Assembly: GCA_037952775.1 (NCBI GenBank)
Contig: JBANAY010000001.1
Span: forward strand, 4,898,001 to 4,962,000
Origin: Clonostachys chloroleuca
Lineage: Eukaryota; Ascomycota; Sordariomycetes; Hypocreales; Bionectriaceae
Length of the DNA: 64,000 nucleotides
Direction of reading: 5' to 3'
Shown: one piece after another, positions 1-12,400 of the stretch
Position numbering within the stretch: the stretch's first letter is position 1
Layout: every line of letters starts with the position of its first letter
Notes under the pieces: model-generated
Databases searched by the model: none
Told to the model about the DNA's origin: nothing
What the model saw: only the letters and a program-made list of their open reading frames with translations
Made by a program: the position numbers and the translations under genes

Positions 1-1943
1 CTATTCTTATTTAGATTATATTTATTTTACCTATATAAATTAATATAATAATACCTATAGTACTATATATACCTGAATATTCTAGCTAATTAGTACTCTG
101 TACTATATTAGTTATAAGCTATTAGTAATCTTTATAAATAGCCTGACTATATATACTAATAAGAGTACTAATAAGAGATCGCTTTAAGTATTTACTTTAC
201 TATATAGCCAACCCTCCTCAGTTATCTAACTTCAGCTGGAGCCTTATATCCTCTTTTAGCCTAGCTGCTCCAGTATAGTATAGGCTTTTTTTATTTAATA
301 TAAATATAGAGTACTATTTAGAGGAAAGCCTATCTAACTATAGCTAAGTATAAGTATTTATAATTCTATCCCTATACCTTATAGTAGCTATAGTAAAGGG
401 GTCTAAGAGGGCTGCTAGTAATATATTTTTAATTCCCCCTTAGTATATTTATTTACCTATTTTAAAATAACTGCTAATATAGAGATAGATTCTCTACTAG
501 AAGTATAGTAAGTAGAAAATTTTAGATTAATAAAAGGTAGTACTCTATACCAGCTTACTTTATATATATAGTACTTATTCTAGAAAATCAGTAATAGTAT
601 TAATAACTTATATATCTATTATTAAGGGTATATTATAAGGCTATTCCTTATATACTGACTGCTTTTTATTAATATTATCTATCTACTCTAGCTTAATAAA
701 GATTAGCTGTCTTATCTATAAAAACCAAATTATAAAAGTAACTAAGATATAGCCTGATATAGTTTTCTCTTATATTTAGAATTAACTAAACCTATTTACT
801 AACTATAACCTAACTTTACTCTTTAGAGTAAGTATACTTATACAGTCTATAAGCCTATACTTCAGTAAGGATATTAAAATATAGATAAAAATACCTTAAG
901 AATAGTTAGTAACCCCTCCAGAGATATAAACCCCTCTAAAGCTGTAGTAGTTTAATTACCTATAGTATACTTTGTTTATAATACCCTTAGATTTATAAGA
1001 CTTAGGAGCTAAAGTCTAGTTTAAGCTTTATATAGCTGAAGATAGAAATCTTCTAAGATAAAACAGATATATTAGTAATTTACTTTAAATCTAATTAAAA
1101 TATTAGTACTATAGATTATATATAGGATAATTTTAAATTTAAAGCAGTAAAATAAAATTTAAATACTTTAGTATAGAGATTATTAGTAGAACAGTTATAT
1201 CTATATATTTATATTATATTAGAGAAAGCTAAAATACAGAACAGGTATATATAGATTTTCTGATTATTACTAGTATAATTAGTAGATCTAGCAGTAAGGG
1301 ACAGGACTTACTAGTAAAGCTATCTACTAGTATAGTAGCCTAGAGCTTTACTAATAAATATATATACTAGTATAATCTATAGTATATTTACTAGTAGTAG
1401 AATATACTAGTTAGCTAGAAGGGCTATTAACTAGTAATATTAGTCTGACTTTTACTAGTAAGGGCAGATACTAGTAAATAGGCTCTAACTGCTACTAGTA
1501 AGTAAGCTATAGCAAACCGGGCAAAGATCGGATACTAGTAAATAAGCTCTAACTACTACTAGTAAGTAAGCTATAGCAAACCAGGCAAAAATTAGATACT
1601 AGTAAATAGGCTCCAACTACTACTAATAAGTAAGCTATAGCAGTATATAGAGCAAGATATACCTTAACTATATACAGTATAGCTTACTAGTATAAGATTA
1701 GTAAGAAAGGATTAGATACTAGTAATTAGGCTCTAACTATTACTAGTAAGTATATCTTAGCAATTTAGGAAAAGATCAGGTACTAGTAAATAGATTCCGA
1801 CTGCTACTAGTAAGTATATACTAGTAGTATACAGAGCAGATATACTCTAATTATATATAATAAGGATTATATATATAGGAAAGTATTATATATTAGTAAT
1901 AGTTCTAACTATATTATAGTATAATAGTACTTTATACCTAGAG
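1..1943. other. AT-rich, RIP-degraded repeat DNA
   Basis: The sequence is dominated by TA dinucleotides with stops in every frame, and no open reading frame or recognisable domain is visible. The composition matches that expected after RIP (CpA to TpA changes) of repeated DNA in ascomycetes. It is the left flank into which the LTR retrotransposon inserted. The last 5 bp (1944-1948, CGTTT) are that element's target-site duplication. No gene is called here. Confidence 0.75.
1467..1850. repeat. 64-bp minisatellite with ACTAGTAA core
   Basis: Units beginning GATACTAGTAAATAGGCTC recur at 1467, 1531 and 1595, then again in phase at 1715 and 1779. The spacing is exactly 64 bp, with one degenerate unit between. 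Each unit carries two or more copies of the palindrome TACTAGTA, and looser copies of ACTAGTA extend back to about 1260. The repeat lies within RIP-like DNA but keeps regular periodicity. No coding potential is visible. Confidence 0.8.
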
Positions 1944-1948
1944 CGTTT

Positions 1949-2326
1949 TGTTACGAACTACCCCTGCGTTATCTAACCGAACCAACCTTAGTTATCACGC
2001 GTGGCCATGTGCAACTAAACGATATAGTTGATATTCTATATATTAACCATAACGCCAGTCGATTACTAATGATATGGACTATATCATATATATCGCCCTA
2101 GTATATATGTATATTCATTTCACTAGATAGAATATTCTTTCAGACAGTTATCAATAACATCGTCTACACATCTATTGTTACTAGCTCCACAATACTCGTA
2201 TATTGATAGTAACTTGTATTGCACAGCCTAAGACAACCTAATCGCACCACTCAGAACAATACTCTAATTAGTTTAACCCCGATCTACCCTAGACCCCCGT
2301 CCAGTATAAGTTATCCAACCGTTACA
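1949..2326 (+). repeat. 5' LTR of the gypsy element
   Basis: It begins TGTTACGAACTACCCC and ends CCGTTACA (TG...CA) and is 378 bp long. It aligns without gaps to 9033-9410. It is the less mutated copy: the 3' copy reads TATTATAAACTACCCC at the same start. Differences I can read between the two LTRs are transitions. Confidence 0.93.
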
Positions 2327-2355
2327 TATTAATAACTCTTGTTCAGCCGATTACC

Positions 2356-3440
2356 TTGTCTCAATTGCTGTATAATAACGAAGAAGATATTATAGCTGCT
2401 GCAGTACCTCAAACTCAGTAACAGTATGCTCCTGCTGCTAATAATAACCTACCTGCTCCAACCGTCGAGGATAACGCTATAGATAAGGACAGCGACGACA
2501 GCAGTGACGACGATAACCATGCTGAAGATATACAGCTCTTATGAGACTAAGTTAATCAGCTTAATATGCACCTTGCGGATACTCGCCAAGAGTTGGCTAA
2601 TATAATAGCCCTTATGGCGCAGTAAGCCGCTATGTATGCCAACCTCCAGGCTTAAGCTGTAACCGCTGTTCAAGGAAGAGAGCCAGGGCAACTACTTAAG
2701 CTACTACTACCCGAGATGTTTGATAGAATACAAGACTAACTCCAAGGATTCGTAACTCAACTTCAAATATACTTTAACTACTTTCCTGTTACCCTCGGAA
2801 CAGAGGAAAGGAAGGTTATATATACTTACTTATGACTCAAGGGAGGCATACTTAATTGGTTCGAACCTGTTATAAGGAGATACCTCAGCGGACAGGGGGA
2901 CTAATAAACTATTAATATTATAATAAGTTTTAACTACTTTATAGAAGTCCTTTAATAAATTTTTAGAATCCAGGATAAGAAATATAAGGTAGAATATAAT
3001 ATTAATCTGCTCTCTCAGAAAGGATTATATATAACTTTCAGCACTAGGTACCTCCAGCTCTTAGCTAAGACTGGATAGGATAAGGAATAAGCTATATCTT
3101 ATTACTTTAATAGACTAAAAGAAGAAGTATAAAAAGAACTCTATAAGGAAGACTGGCTAGTAAGTATTTACAAATATATAACTATAGCTATAAGAATTAA
3201 TAACTGATAGTACTAGTAGCAAACTTATAGTAAGAAAACGAATTACTCTGCTAATACTGGGAAACTATAATAATAATATACTGTAGTCTCTGGGACATAT
3301 ATAGGTCCTATAGAGCTAGGAGCTGTAGAAAAATGTAAATACTATAATTGCAATAAGGTTAGATATATTTCACTCTAATATCCAGAACCTAAGAAAGATA
3401 AGAAGAAAGATTAGAAACCTGCCAAGAATAGCAAGAAGCA
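2356..3440 (+). pseudogene. Gag remnant of the gypsy element
   Basis: Conceptual reading from about 2700 gives a stretch around MFDRIQD, FVTQLQIYF and LNWFEPVIRRYL, which resembles the conserved core of fungal retrotransposon Gag (capsid) proteins. A degenerate CCHC zinc knuckle follows at about 3330-3400 (CKYYNCNKVRYISL then a stop). Several TAA/TAG codons interrupt it. The sense frame is clear but the gene is non-functional. Gag would form the virus-like particle and bind the element RNA. Confidence 0.75.
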
Positions 3441-4829
3441 ATTAGGGGTAATTAGGAAAACTAATACTAAAGTTTTAGGAATAATATATAAGATTAACCG
3501 GGAAGAAACCCCTATAACTATTATAATTCCTAAGTATTCTCTAAAAGATATACTTATTTTCCAAGAAGTACTGGAACCTGAGGAATATATAAAACTCAGT
3601 ATAGCCAGGAAACAATAAGAGGAGATCTAGCAGATCTTCTAAAAGCTTAAGGAAAAGCTTGAACGAGGGGAACCGGTCCTAGGATTTAGACTACCTACTA
3701 AATATAAATATATATTCTACTATACTAATGGAGTTATTCTATAAAACTCCACTAAGAAGGAGCAGTACTGGCAGATAAGGATAGAGATAGAAGCCGAATA
3801 TAGCGAACTCTATATATACTATTAAATAAGGATATAGGAATAATATCCAGATGTATCAGAAGAACTGGTTATTTTTGGAAATAATACTATTAGTACTATA
3901 TGGCTCAGTAATAGTATATATAAAATACTAATCTGTATAAAGATAATATAGATATATAACTACCCTCTGGAATTATAGATAACCTGCTATAATAATTAAT
4001 ACTAAGTATATTGAATAGAGAAGACTAAGAATAATTTCTTTCTATACCCTAACGGAAGGATATCCGATAAATATACCGTAGAACAGATATAATAATTTAT
4101 ATACTAATAACAGGGTATAAAATAATATACTATCTTTGAGGAAGACTTAGAAGAATACCCTGAAGAATATACTTATAGCGAACTACCAGCAGAATTGTAT
4201 ACTGAACTAAGGTATAAGGTTTATAAAAAGGCCAAAATTAAATTATAGTATAAGAATAAGGACCTCGAAGATCAAGTAACAGCTGAATATAATAGTTGAA
4301 TTAAATGATACTGTAACTGGAAGTATAGAAACTATCTGGAAGCTAAAACTATAGCACTAGAATTAGCTAAGTATAGTAATAATAATATAAATCCTGCTAA
4401 AATATACCTACAGCAGTACTAACTGTAGGAAGAAGAAATAAAGCAATACTGTGAATAAGGCGTACTATCTCTAATGGATAGTAGAGAAAGCAGTAATACA
4501 GAGGAACAGGAAATTACCTCTACTGATGAAAAGGAATAGGATAAAGCCTACTCTGACAATAGGATACCTATACTAATTAATGAACTGAATAATTGGAAAA
4601 AGAAATACAAATAATTTATCCCTAGTTCTACAGATAAACTAAGAACCCTTATAGATATCCTAAAATAAGTACCTAAGAATAAAGAAGAGCGAGAACAGCT
4701 TGAGTAATAAGTTAATTAGGTAAAAAATAATATAAACCGTCTGTAATAGGGCTATAGTACGGTAAAATAATATTAGATTAGAAGACCCTAGGAGCTATAG
4801 AGGGAGGAAATTTAATTAATATTATTACA

Positions 4830-5170
4830 GATATTAAGATTGAGGGATACCCGCTTATAGTATAGATAGACTGTAGAGTATTATATAACTATATCTTACC
4901 AGCGGTAATTAACTAACTCCGCTTACTATAGAGAATGAAGAAGAAGTCCTATAATATTATAACTCCGGACGGAATATTATTTAAGTATAATAACAGAATT
5001 ATTAACTCTGAGACTGATTACCTTATAACTGAGATCTAAGGAAAGAAATTCGATATTATATATAACTTAGTACTATTAAATTCCTATAATATTATATTAG
5101 GATTACTATAGCTATAAGATATAAACCTACTGATAGACTAGTTTACTGGCTATATAGAGTAGAGGGATAC
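4830..5170 (+). pseudogene. Retroviral-type aspartic protease remnant
   Basis: The frame reads a degraded IDCRVLYNYILPAVIN, where family members have the D-S/T-G-A motif, followed by a YNIILGLL-like stretch that matches the ILG flap-side motif. The active-site DSGA is mutated and the frame contains stops. Its position between Gag and RT is as expected for a gypsy Pol polyprotein. Confidence 0.6.
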
Positions 5171-5689
5171 TCTTATAAACTTATATTAGGATTAATAGAA
5201 ATTGAAATTTTATTAGATATTAGAAAAATATAATAATTCCTTAATAACTAAAAGCACCACTATAAAAAACTAAAATAATAACTTATAATAATAAGTGGAT
5301 ACAGTAGTTATAGCCTTAATAGTGCTATAACCTGGTATACTAAAAAATCTATCCTGCTAAGAATTATAATAAACAAAACAAATCTTAGGCTAGATATAAA
5401 AATTAGAATAACCCCCAGAAATAGATTTTATTGATTAGATATATATAATAAATCAATAAAAATATAATTATAATATTAAGTTTAATCTATAGTATAAGCA
5501 AGCCAGAAAAGAATAACTATAAAAAGATAAAGAGGAATGCCTTAAAAGGGGAAGACTGGATTATATCCTGAAGGAATACTAGAAATATAATAAGCTATTT
5601 AAGGAAACCCTAGAAACCGGATTACTATAATACAGCTAATAGGATTACGAAATCTCTATTATTAACAGAGGAGAACCAGCCTTCTATAA

Positions 5690-6440
5690 ACTCTATAACC
5701 TTATAGAACCTCAGTTGTAAACGCTCTGCGAATATATTAATAATATATTAGCAAAAAGCTATATATAGTTATTAACTTTATCCGTAGGATACCCTGTAAT
5801 ATTTATACCTAAGAAAAATAGTAAACTCCGTTTAGTTATTAACTATTACTAACTAAATAAGATTATGCGTAAAGACAGGATACCCCTACTGCTGATTATA
5901 GAACTCAGAGACTAGTTATAGGGCAAACAGTAGTTTACTATACTAGATCTAAAAGGAGCTTACAACTTAATATAAATAAAAGAAGGAGACAAATAGAAAA
6001 CAGCATTTAGAACGAAGTTTAACTTATATAAGTACCTCGTTATACCCTTCGGACTGATAAATATACCCGTAATATTCTAATGAATAATTAATCAAGTACT
6101 CCGGGAGTATCTTAATATCTTTATAGTTATATACCTCAATAATATTTTAATATTCTTAGATGACCTAGATATATACAAGGAATATATATATAAGGTCCTG
6201 AAGAAACTAGAAGATATAAATCTCCTAATAGAATCTGAGAAAAGTCAGTTTTATATTAAGGAAGTTAACTTCCTAGGATATACTATTCAGCCTAATAAGA
6301 TATAAATAGAGAAAAGCAAGATTACTATAGTTTCCGAATAGGAGGAACTAATAAATATTAAGAAAGTATAAGCCTTCCTTGGATTTACTAATTACTACTG
6401 ATAATTTATTAAAAACTACGGAAAGATTACTGCGCTGCTG
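5690..6440 (+). pseudogene. Reverse transcriptase remnant (gypsy Pol)
   Basis: The frame shows, in order, LRLVINYY, LLLIIELRD, FTILDLKGAYNLI, KTAFRTKFNLYKYLVIPFGL, YLNNILIFLDD (the YxDD box with the first Asp changed to Asn) and FLGYTIQPNKI. These are RT motifs 1-7 of Ty3/gypsy elements. Stops are frequent at Gln/Trp-type positions. The catalytic YLDDIL has become YLNNIL, itself a G-to-A change. Confidence 0.9.
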
Positions 6441-6529
6441 TACGATCTAATGAAGAAAGAAAAAGAATTTTAATAGAATTTAAAATATTAAGATGTATTC
6501 AATGATATTAAGAATTATATAACCTATAA

Positions 6530-6960
6530 ACCTATACTACGGATATTCGACCCAAACAGAGAAGTAGAACTTAAAACTAACGCTTTAGATTTTGCAATTA
6601 GTATATAAGTCAGCTAAAGGGATGATAAAGGGAGACTATACCCTGTAGCGTTCTACTTGAAGAAATTATACAGTATAGAACTTAACTACCCTATCTATAA
6701 TAAAGAATTTATAGCTATTATATATATATTTGAAGAATTCGAATACTACTGCCTGGGAATATAATATAAGGTTAAGGTATATACAGACTATAAGAATATT
6801 CAGTATTTTGCTACAACTTAATAACTTAATGAACAATAAATATACTATGCTGAATACTTATCTAAGTTTAACTATGAAATTATATATTGAAAAGGATTGG
6901 AAAACAGATAAGCTAATACTCTCAGCTGGAAATCCGAATATAAATAAATAATCCTGAAAA
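6530..6960 (+). pseudogene. RNase H remnant (gypsy Pol)
   Basis: Downstream of RT the frame reads LRIFDPNREVELKTNALDFAI, then [10 protein letters not shown] and [12 protein letters not shown]. These are the characteristic RNase H segments of gypsy elements (D-A-S and Y.KELLAI equivalents). It would degrade the RNA of the RNA:DNA hybrid. It is broken by stops. A 73-codon open stretch at 6730-6951 is a chance frame inside it. Confidence 0.75.
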
Positions 6961-7089
6961 CTAGTGGACAACTGTTTTTAACGAACGATAAGGGATATCT
7001 AGTATAACAAACTCTAGGCGCTGTATTGAAGGAAACAGTATATACTAAAATCCAGATAGATGCTATACCAGATATAAAAATACTATAAT

Positions 7090-7900
7090 AAGATGTAAGA
7101 ATAGTACTTATTAAAGAAATTTATAAGCACCCGCTCTCAGGATATTAAGGAGTTAAGAAAACATTCGACAGGATAAGATAATATTATAATTACCCTGGTC
7201 TATGAAAAGATATACAAACTGTAGTTTCAGAATACAATACTTGTATACGAATTAAACCTATAAGATATAAACTATATAGAGAACTTAAACTAGTTTCAGT
7301 ACTAGAATAACTATAGTAATTAATATCCTTCAACTATATTATTAAGCTACTACTATTAATAGAACCTATAATAGGAGTACAGTATAATAGTATCTTAGTT
7401 ATTATTAATAAACTCATGAAGTATAGGTATTTTATTCTATATAAGGAAGTAAGTTCTGCAGAAGACCTTATATATTAATTCCTATGATATATAGTTAGTT
7501 ACTACGGATTACCTAAGGAGATAATCTCAGACAGAGGAACAACCTTTGCCTTTAAATTTTAGCAATCCCTTATAGTATAAATAGGTACTAAGTATAAGCT
7601 TTCAACAGCTTACCACCCCCAGAGCAATAGATAAATAGAATATTTAAACTAAATACTGGAATAATACTTATAAGTATATGTTAATTATAAATAAGATAAT
7701 TAGGTATAACTGTTGCTTACAGCTCAGATTGTATATAATAGTTCAGTATAAGAATCTACCTAACTTATGCCTATATATACAAACTATAGTTATAAACTGG
7801 AATTCCAGAATTAATAAATGCTCGATAGACCAGATGTACCTGCTGCCATACTTACGAAGGAAATATTATACTTGTTATATATAGAAATAAAGATAGAATT
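7090..7900 (+). pseudogene. Integrase remnant (gypsy Pol)
   Basis: A zinc-binding HHCC-like segment (KHPLSGY...CIRIKP, about 7120-7260) precedes a core resembling rve integrases, with a VIINKLMKYRYFILY stretch and a SDRGTTFAFKF stretch at about 7530-7560 corresponding to the second catalytic Asp. YHPQSN follows at about 7612-7630. All of it is interrupted by stops. Small open stretches at 7678-7884 and 7818-8015 are parts of this ruin, not genes. Confidence 0.8.
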
Positions 7901-8249
7901 GGAATTTATCCAGGAAAGAATAAAGAAATACTATAATAAAATAAGATTAAAAGGACTAATCTTAAAGGAGGGAGATAAAGTCTACCTACTTTACAAAAAT
8001 ATTATAATAATATAACTAAGTAATAAATTGGATTATAAAAAACTTAGATTATTCAAAATTAAGGATAAAAAATCAGATACTAACTATAAACTATTACTAC
8101 TGGATATAATATATATCTACCTAGTTTTTTATATCTTATTATTTGAAAAAGCACCAGAAAATACTCCAGATTAAGACTATCTAATTAAGGTCTATAAAGA
8201 AGAATATAAGCTAGAAAAAATACTAAAGAAAGAAGTTAGAAACAGATAA

Positions 8250-8350
8250 ACATTCTACTTTATCAAATAGAAAGGATATACTAATAATAATAATACCTGG
8301 GAACCCGCTAAATACCTGAAGAACTGCCAGAAGCTTGTCCGATAGTACTA
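8250..8350 (+). pseudogene. Chromodomain at the Pol C-terminus, degraded
   Basis: The frame reads FYFIK, a stop where Trp is expected, then KGYTNNNNTWEPAKYLKNC. That is the hallmark chromodomain core (W-K-G-Y followed by TWEP..NL). Chromodomains target these elements to heterochromatin. The expected Trp codon has become a stop, as expected from RIP. Confidence 0.85.
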
Positions 8351-9032
8351 CCAGGCCTAGAAACGCCTATCCTAATAAACTAAGAAGGGGAAAGTTCTAT
8401 ACTATCTTAAAGAAATACCGGATTAATCTTAATCTCTGAGAAAACAGGCTTAGAAGAAGGAGTAATTACTGAAGAAGAAGCTGTCTTACAGGCTACCTCC
8501 TCTGCCTCCTTATGTTCCACCCGCTCTAATTCCTCAATACTGTCGATACTACGAGATACTACTATATATTATCTTATCGAGCTATATTTTCTTTTATTTA
8601 TATAAATACCGCACTTTAGCACTTATATGCTCTAATTCTTCCTCTGCTGTATCTAGCTCCTCTTCGGCCTGCTGATGATGGACCCTAATATAGTGAATCT
8701 GCTGTGCAGATAACCCCTGAATGTTATAACGCGATTGACCGTGCAATATGTATTCTATACAATAAGAAGAATCCGAAGGAGACGCCTGATAAGAGCGCTT
8801 GCTATAACCCTCGCAGTAGGAATATACTGGTATAACGGAAGGGTTATTCAGAATAGTAAAAAGAAGAGTATTCCTATGAATTATAAATAACTTAATTTTT
8901 AATACTTTTGATTTTGAAATATAACTAGATGATATAGTATTAGTATAAATAATAAAGGAAGGAAGTTAGGCAATGTACTAACTAGGCTACTGAATATAGT
9001 CTTAAGGATAAAACTAATAAGAGGGGGTATTA

Positions 9033-9410
9033 TATTATAAACTACCCCTGCATTACCCAACCGAACTAACCTTAGTTATCACGTATAGCCATATGCAACC
9101 AAACGATATAGTTAATATTCTATATATTAACTATAATACTAGTCAATTACTAACGATATAGACTATATTGTATATATCGCCCTAGTATATATATACATTC
9201 ATTTCACTAGATAGAATATTCTTTCAGATAGTTATTAATAATATCGTCTATGTATCTATTGTTACTAGCTCTATAATACTCATATATTAACAGTGACTCG
9301 TATTGCACAGCCTAAGACAACCTGATCGTACTACTTAGAATAATACTCTGATTGGTTTAACCCCGACCTACCCTAGACCCCTGTCCAGTGTAAGTCATCC
9401 AACTGTCACA
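9033..9410 (+). repeat. 3' LTR of the gypsy element
   Basis: This 378-bp partner of 1949-2326 ends in GTCACA and is followed by the TSD CGTTT at 9411-9415. The terminal TG has become TA, consistent with RIP. It lies immediately after the candidate polypurine tract. Confidence 0.93.
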
Positions 9411-9415
9411 CGTTT

Positions 9416-12400
9416 TAGGTTAGTACTAAAGTAGATAGGTTAGATCTCTTATATACTTACTAGCTCTAGTGCTTAGCTAGTACTACTATATATAATACTT
9501 ATAATAGGGTTTATATAGACTATAATATTAAGTAGATATACTAATAAGTTATATCGTTTATATTAAGATTATATTATATAGTTATCTCTAATATTAACCC
9601 TTAGAATCTAGCTAAGTATTCCTTCTATAAATATCTTCAGGCTTTATTTAAAATTTTTAACTACTTTATAAAAATTAATACCTATAGTAAGAAGCTTTAG
9701 TAGTACTATACCTAAAGAAGAACTAAGATTATTAATCTTAGTATTTAAAGCTAAGATCTTTACTTCTAGTTTATTTAATCAGAAGATAATCTAATATAAT
9801 AAACTATATAGGGTCAGAATATATCAGTAAGTAATAAGATAGTATAATTACCTTTTATCTATATATAGGGTATATTTATTCAGTTCCTCTGGATACTGTA
9901 ACTGAAAAGAGAAAGGATTAGCTAATATAAAGTCCTATAGCTCTTATATATTTAACTCCTAACCTAGTAACTGCAAACTAATAAAAGTAGAGTTAATAGG
10001 AAAGGGAGATTTATAATTAGAAGATAAGATAGAGCTATTAAAATTAAGGGGTAGTAGTATTAGAGTATCTGAATCTAGTATATCTACAATCTTAGTACTA
10101 ATATTACTAAAAAGATTCTTATTAAAGTCTATAATTACTATAGAGGTACTTAAAACTATACTAAAGGGAGATAAAGAGCTTATTTCTTAGTAGATATCAG
10201 ATAAATATATATACTTTATATAGATCTAAAAATATATATCTTAGCTACTATACTAAATTTCAGTATTAAAATATAAAAGATTAAGTTAAGTAGCTAATAT
10301 AGTATATAGATACTAGCTTACCTAAATACTACCTAAGGTTATTAATATATATAATTATATTAATAATTTGTACCCTCTATCTTACTGCCTTTCTTATAGG
10401 TATAATAGCGCTTTATCCAGAGCTCTATATAATAGAGCCTATTCTGAAGGTTATTACAGGTAAGTCCTTATAATTAATTATATATACAGGTCCCCTGTAA
10501 TCTATCTGAATCTACTAACCCTCTAACTTAGGGTTAATTCTTTAGTTAGTAGGTATAATACCTAGATATATTTTAATAACCCTGCCTTTTTACTAATTTA
10601 ATACTTATTTAAACAGGTTTAATATAATAGTTAGTAACTCTACTGCTTTAATATACTTAAGGATATACTAAATAGGCAGATTAATATTATTTAGTATATA
10701 TCCTGAGTATTAGTTATAGCTGAACTATACTAAGTAGTTATTATAGGTATTATACTAGTCTAGATCCCTTATATAGCTATACTATAGTTTCTAATAGGTT
10801 AGCTAATAAGGCTATAGAATTAGACTATAAGGGGTCTATTAAGTATACTACTAGTACTCTATCTATACTAGTAATATTAACTATATTACTAACAGTCTCT
10901 ATTATCTTAATAAAAATAACTATTCCTGGATTTACAGGTATAAACTTATTACTAATATAGAGTATTAGTTTATTTATAAGTACTCCAGGCTTATCCTTAG
11001 GTACTTCAGGCTTAAGTACCCTATTTATAAGTATTACTACTCAGCCTAGTACTATAAGTTACTCTTTAAGTATTACTAGCTTGTTTATAACTACTATAAC
11101 TTCTCCTATAAGTACTAATTTTATATATACTATTAATAATACTATTATATTGTAAATAGCTAATTTTAGTATAAAGGTAAATAATAAGGTATTTACTAGC
11201 TTAGGGCCTTAAACTACTATACCTCTTAGCTTAGTTCTTACTATAACTATTATATCTACTTTAAGAATTATTAAAACTATAAGTACTAAGTATACCTCCA
11301 GATTATAATTTAACTTATATCTGAACTAGCTAAGATAGGAAGATTAGGAGTAGTTAGAAATAGGAATCTATTTTTAATTTTATAATTATCTCTTTATCTA
11401 AGTATAAATTATTCAGAATACCTTAGATAATTAATTATATTTAATTATATCTAATCCTAATAGCTTTACTTAGTTTTATTCTATCTTCTCTATACTCCTC
11501 TTCTATTAACTTAATAGAAGATCCCTAATATTAGTAGACTCTGCGCCTATACTTTATCCTTTATAAAGGGCCCTAAGTATATATATAAGATAAGTAGAAA
11601 CTAATTATATTATTCTAGTACTAAGGGATTAATATCTTAGCTAGTATACTCAGTATAGTAAAAGAAATTATATATATTTATTACTTAGTATTAATTACTA
11701 CTACTAACTATATAATAGAAGGATATTCTAGTATTAGCAGTTAAGGAGATCTATAGATTTAAGCAAGATATTACTAATATAGTAGGTAAATCTTATAGTT
11801 ATTTAGTAATTTCTACTAAAGTTAGTTAGAATATATAGGAAAATATTCTAATATTATTCTCTATAGATATATTTAGTATATCTTCTACCCCTAAAGGGTT
11901 TAACCCTCTAACTCTACCTATATTTAATCCTCTAACTCCAGAGCTAATAGAGCTTCTATACTTAATTAACTAGTAGTATCTCTCTTTACTAGGCCTAAAA
12001 AGTATAGTAGGGGAAATATTATTTACTACTTCTATTAGGAGGAGTATATAGGAGACTACTAAGGAGTATTTTATAAGTTTTTCTTAAGGAGGAGGGCAAA
12101 AGCTATTAGAGTATTACTATATCTAGTTTATTTTATAGTAATATAGTATTATATAAACCTCTATATTATAATCTTAGTATAACTTATTAGTATTTCTTAA
12201 GAAAGTTTTATATTATTTCTATAGCTTTATTATTCTTCTCTTTCTCTCTTTCCTATTACTTAATATTATAGTTCTTATAGTTTAGATTATAGTACTGAAT
12301 AATATATAAATAAGATTATTAGAAGATAAATATATTTAAATTATATAGCCTGATTATTAAATTGCAAATAAAGATAGCTGCCTATATTATAGCAGCTAAT

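Larger units (their letters stand above)
1949..9410 (+). mobile_element. Ty3/gypsy chromovirus LTR retrotransposon, RIP-inactivated
   Basis: Two 378-bp LTRs bracket about 6.7 kb of internal DNA, and the whole is flanked by the direct repeat CGTTT (1944-1948 and 9411-9415). Reading the plus strand through stop codons gives, in order, a Gag with a retrotransposon-gag-like region and degenerate zinc knuckle, aspartic protease, reverse transcriptase, RNase H, integrase and a C-terminal chromodomain. RT before integrase plus a chromodomain defines a chromovirus. Every domain is riddled with TAA/TAG and no long reading frame survives, so it is a dead copy. A purine run (about 9019-9027) just before the 3' LTR fits a polypurine tract. 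Confidence 0.93.

Noticed and set aside
1467..1850. CRISPR-like array
   Set aside because: The 64-bp units are continuous tandem repeats without unique spacers, in a eukaryotic repeat region.
6730..8015. Short plus-strand ORFs of 65-73 codons
   Set aside because: They are chance open stretches inside the RIP-degraded Pol region; the domain frames around them are clear.
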